Assembly (NCBI GenBank): GCA_023460055.1
Contig: JAEWRJ010000045.1
Location: 1-6,644, forward strand
Direction of reading: 5' to 3'
Source of the DNA: Bacillota bacterium
GTDB taxonomy: Bacteria; Bacillota; Clostridia; Christensenellales; Aristaeellaceae
DNA length: 6,644 nt
Part shown: piece by piece, positions 5,556 to 6,644 of the stretch
Layout: every line of letters starts with the position of its first letter
Position numbering within the stretch: the first letter of the stretch is position 1
The notes under the pieces: model-generated
What the model was told of the DNA's origin: nothing
Database searches by the model: none
Seen by the model: the letters and a program-made list of their open reading frames with translations, nothing else
Position numbers and translations under genes: made by a program

Positions 5556-6434
5556 TCAGCTTACCGGCGCCGCGTTCTTTTTCTCGTAAGCGCGATCCAG
5601 CGCCAGGTTCACCGACAGCCCGCCCAGCACAAACAGCCCGCCGATCAAGCTGTTGAGCGGGAAGGCCTGGGCCAGTACCATATCAAGCAGTACCCCTGCC
5701 AGCACCTGCCCCAGGAACAAGGCGAGGGTCATGTAAAATGAGGGGATCTTGCCCACGCAGAAGCTGGATATCAGCACGATCACACCGCCCATCACGCCGC
5801 CCAGGTAAATGTAAAAAGGGCCGCTCATGGCGAAGGACACGCTCTGCCCGCCGCCTGTAAATAACAGCAGAAGCAGGGAGCCAGTGAGGCCCACCGCGTA
5901 GTTGATCAGCGTGCTGCCAAGCAATCCGCTGTGCGCGGCCTGCCTGGCGTTGATGAGGCGGGATACCAGCACGGTGACGCCGGCCAGCAGGCAGACAAGG
6001 ACGGGGATAAGCTGGAAATCATCCCACATGAAGACCACGCCGGCCAGGGCCAGCAGGCCGCCCCACAGCTTCTGCCTGCGGAAGGGGCGCTTGGGCAGGC
6101 CCAGCAGGCCGAAGTGATCGGCCAGAAGGCTGGATACGCTTTCGCCAAGCAGGCCCAGCGCCATCATGGCCGATACGCTGATATGGCCGAAGGCCGTGTT
6201 ATTGAATACGGTGGTCATAATGCCAAGCATCCCTCCCAGGTACAGATAAAACGGCAGGCGCTTGAGCCGCAGCTTTTCCCCCTTGATCAGCATGAGCAGC
6301 AGGATAAACACCAGGCCGGCCAGATGGATGATGACCAGCGCCGCGGTCTGGCCGACGCGGCCGTTGAGCCCGCCGTTGAATACCACCATGACGGATATGA
6401 GCATGCCGGCCAGCAGAGAAAGCAAGTAGTACAT
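5556..6434 (-). CDS. YdcZ/DUF606 family (DMT superfamily) transporter
   Basis: This 292-residue inner-membrane protein has about ten hydrophobic helices and little else. It is made of two similar halves of about 140 residues, the layout of two-domain DUF606 proteins in the drug/metabolite transporter superfamily. The duplication is visible directly: FYLYLGGMLG (62-71) and FYIYLGGVMG (207-216) start equivalent helix pairs, each followed by a Gly-rich Leu segment. FNGGLNGRVG near the N-terminus is typical of the first half. The substrate is unknown; relatives are annotated only as putative exporters. The ATG at 6434 is chosen because GGAGG lies just upstream (complement of 6439-6443, a short 4-base spacing). 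An in-frame extension to 6527 would translate the repeat at 6463-6531 as His-Gly-Thr units and is rejected. It converges with the methylase operon and has no obvious link to it. Confidence 0.9.
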   Translation of the reverse strand: MYYLLSLLAGMLISVMVVFNGGLNGRVGQTAALVIIHLAGLVFILLLMLIKGEKLRLKRLPFYLYLGGMLGIMTTVFNNTAFGHISVSAMMALGLLGESVSSLLADHFGLLGLPKRPFRRQKLWGGLLALAGVVFMWDDFQLIPVLVCLLAGVTVLVSRLINARQAAHSGLLGSTLINYAVGLTGSLLLLLFTGGGQSVSFAMSGPFYIYLGGVMGGVIVLISSFCVGKIPSFYMTLALFLGQVLAGVLLDMVLAQAFPLNSLIGGLFVLGGLSVNLALDRAYEKKNAAPVS

Positions 6435-6462
6435 GGAACCTCCGACAATTTTATCCATTAAT

Positions 6463-6531
6463 CCGTGTGTTCCGTGAGTTCCGTGGTTCCTAACCCGCTG
6501 CGGAGGAAAGAACCAACCACGGAACACACGG
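6463..6531. repeat. Inverted repeat with CACGGAA-type short tandem units
   Basis: CCGTGTGTTCCGTG (6463-6476) and CACGGAACACACGG (6518-6531) are perfect 14-base inverted arms. Inside and beyond them the same short unit recurs: TTCCGTG is repeated after the left arm and ACACGG after the right arm (to 6540). The element fills the gap between two minus-strand genes. Similar 'ACGGAACACACGG' intergenic repeats occur in many bacteria, where they often cause false N-terminal HGTHGTHG extensions in gene calls, as here. It may be a REP- or MITE-like element, and as RNA it could form a long hairpin in the leader of the transporter gene. Confidence 0.65.
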
Positions 6532-6555
6532 AAAACACGGAAGGAGTATGCGCGT

Positions 6556-6644
6556 TTACAGCCCTAGCTCTCCGCCGCAGCACAGCAGCAGTTCCCCATC
6601 GCGCCGGCATGCCATGCTGAAGCGGTCATCCCGCAGGGTGAGGC
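6556..6644 (-). CDS. C-terminal end of a protein of unknown function (partial)
   Basis: An open frame enters from the right edge on the minus strand and ends with TAA (complement of 6556-6558). The 28 visible residues include LTLRDDRFSMAC and, at the very end, LLLCCGGELGL. The in-frame, protein-like composition up to the window edge supports a real gene end. The fragment is too short to name. It lies upstream of the transporter on the same strand, separated by about 120 bases that contain the inverted repeat. Confidence 0.55.
   Translation of the reverse strand, partial: LTLRDDRFSMACRRDGELLLCCGGELGL

Noticed and set aside
5931..6461. 176-codon plus-strand frame
   Set aside because: It is antisense to the transporter; its Gln/His/Gly-rich composition is typical of the complement of a membrane-protein gene.

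Overview
The window looks like a chromosomal segment of a moderately GC-rich Firmicute, probably a clostridial (Clostridia-class) anaerobe. This is an inference from the strong AGGAGG-type ribosome binding sites, a consensus sigma-A promoter, and a DUF4428-type zinc-ribbon protein, a family I associate mainly with Firmicutes. I cannot name the species.

Region by region. Positions 1-997 hold no convincing protein gene but a lot of structure: a 26-base perfect palindrome (38-63), a near-perfect extended -10 sigma-A promoter (152-180), a multi-branched foldable segment closed by a 12-bp stem (263-398) with an internal terminator-like hairpin, and three copies of a roughly 110-base repeat (526-633, 634-744, 798-905). 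Copies 1 and 3 differ at a single base. Copy 2 has diverged in sequence but keeps hairpins at the same places. Positions 998-1804 encode a 268-residue protein with an N-terminal four-cysteine ribbon and two C-terminal zinc ribbons, followed by a 12-bp hairpin. Positions 1891-2403 lack a credible gene but contain several nested stems.

Positions 2404-5019 encode a large Eco57I/type IIG-like N6-adenine DNA methyltransferase that starts abruptly at SAM-binding motif I. Its usual N-terminal part is missing and there is no ribosome binding site, so it is probably a 5'-truncated remnant. A small acidic protein of unknown function (5045-5455) follows 25 bases later in the same direction. A strong GC hairpin (5507-5534) separates this pair from a convergent gene on the minus strand (5556-6434), a ten-helix YdcZ/DUF606 drug/metabolite-superfamily transporter with a visible internal duplication. 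Beyond it lie an inverted repeat (6463-6531) and the last 28 codons of another minus-strand gene (6556-6644).

How the parts may work together. The methylase and its small partner look like what remains of a restriction-modification or DISARM/BREX-like defence locus; no nuclease or helicase is present in the window. The most unusual content is the RNA-like array at 150-905, which lies directly upstream of, and on the same strand as, the zinc-ribbon gene. The pattern of substitutions favours an RNA read from the plus strand. I do not recognise the repeat as a known riboswitch or ncRNA class.
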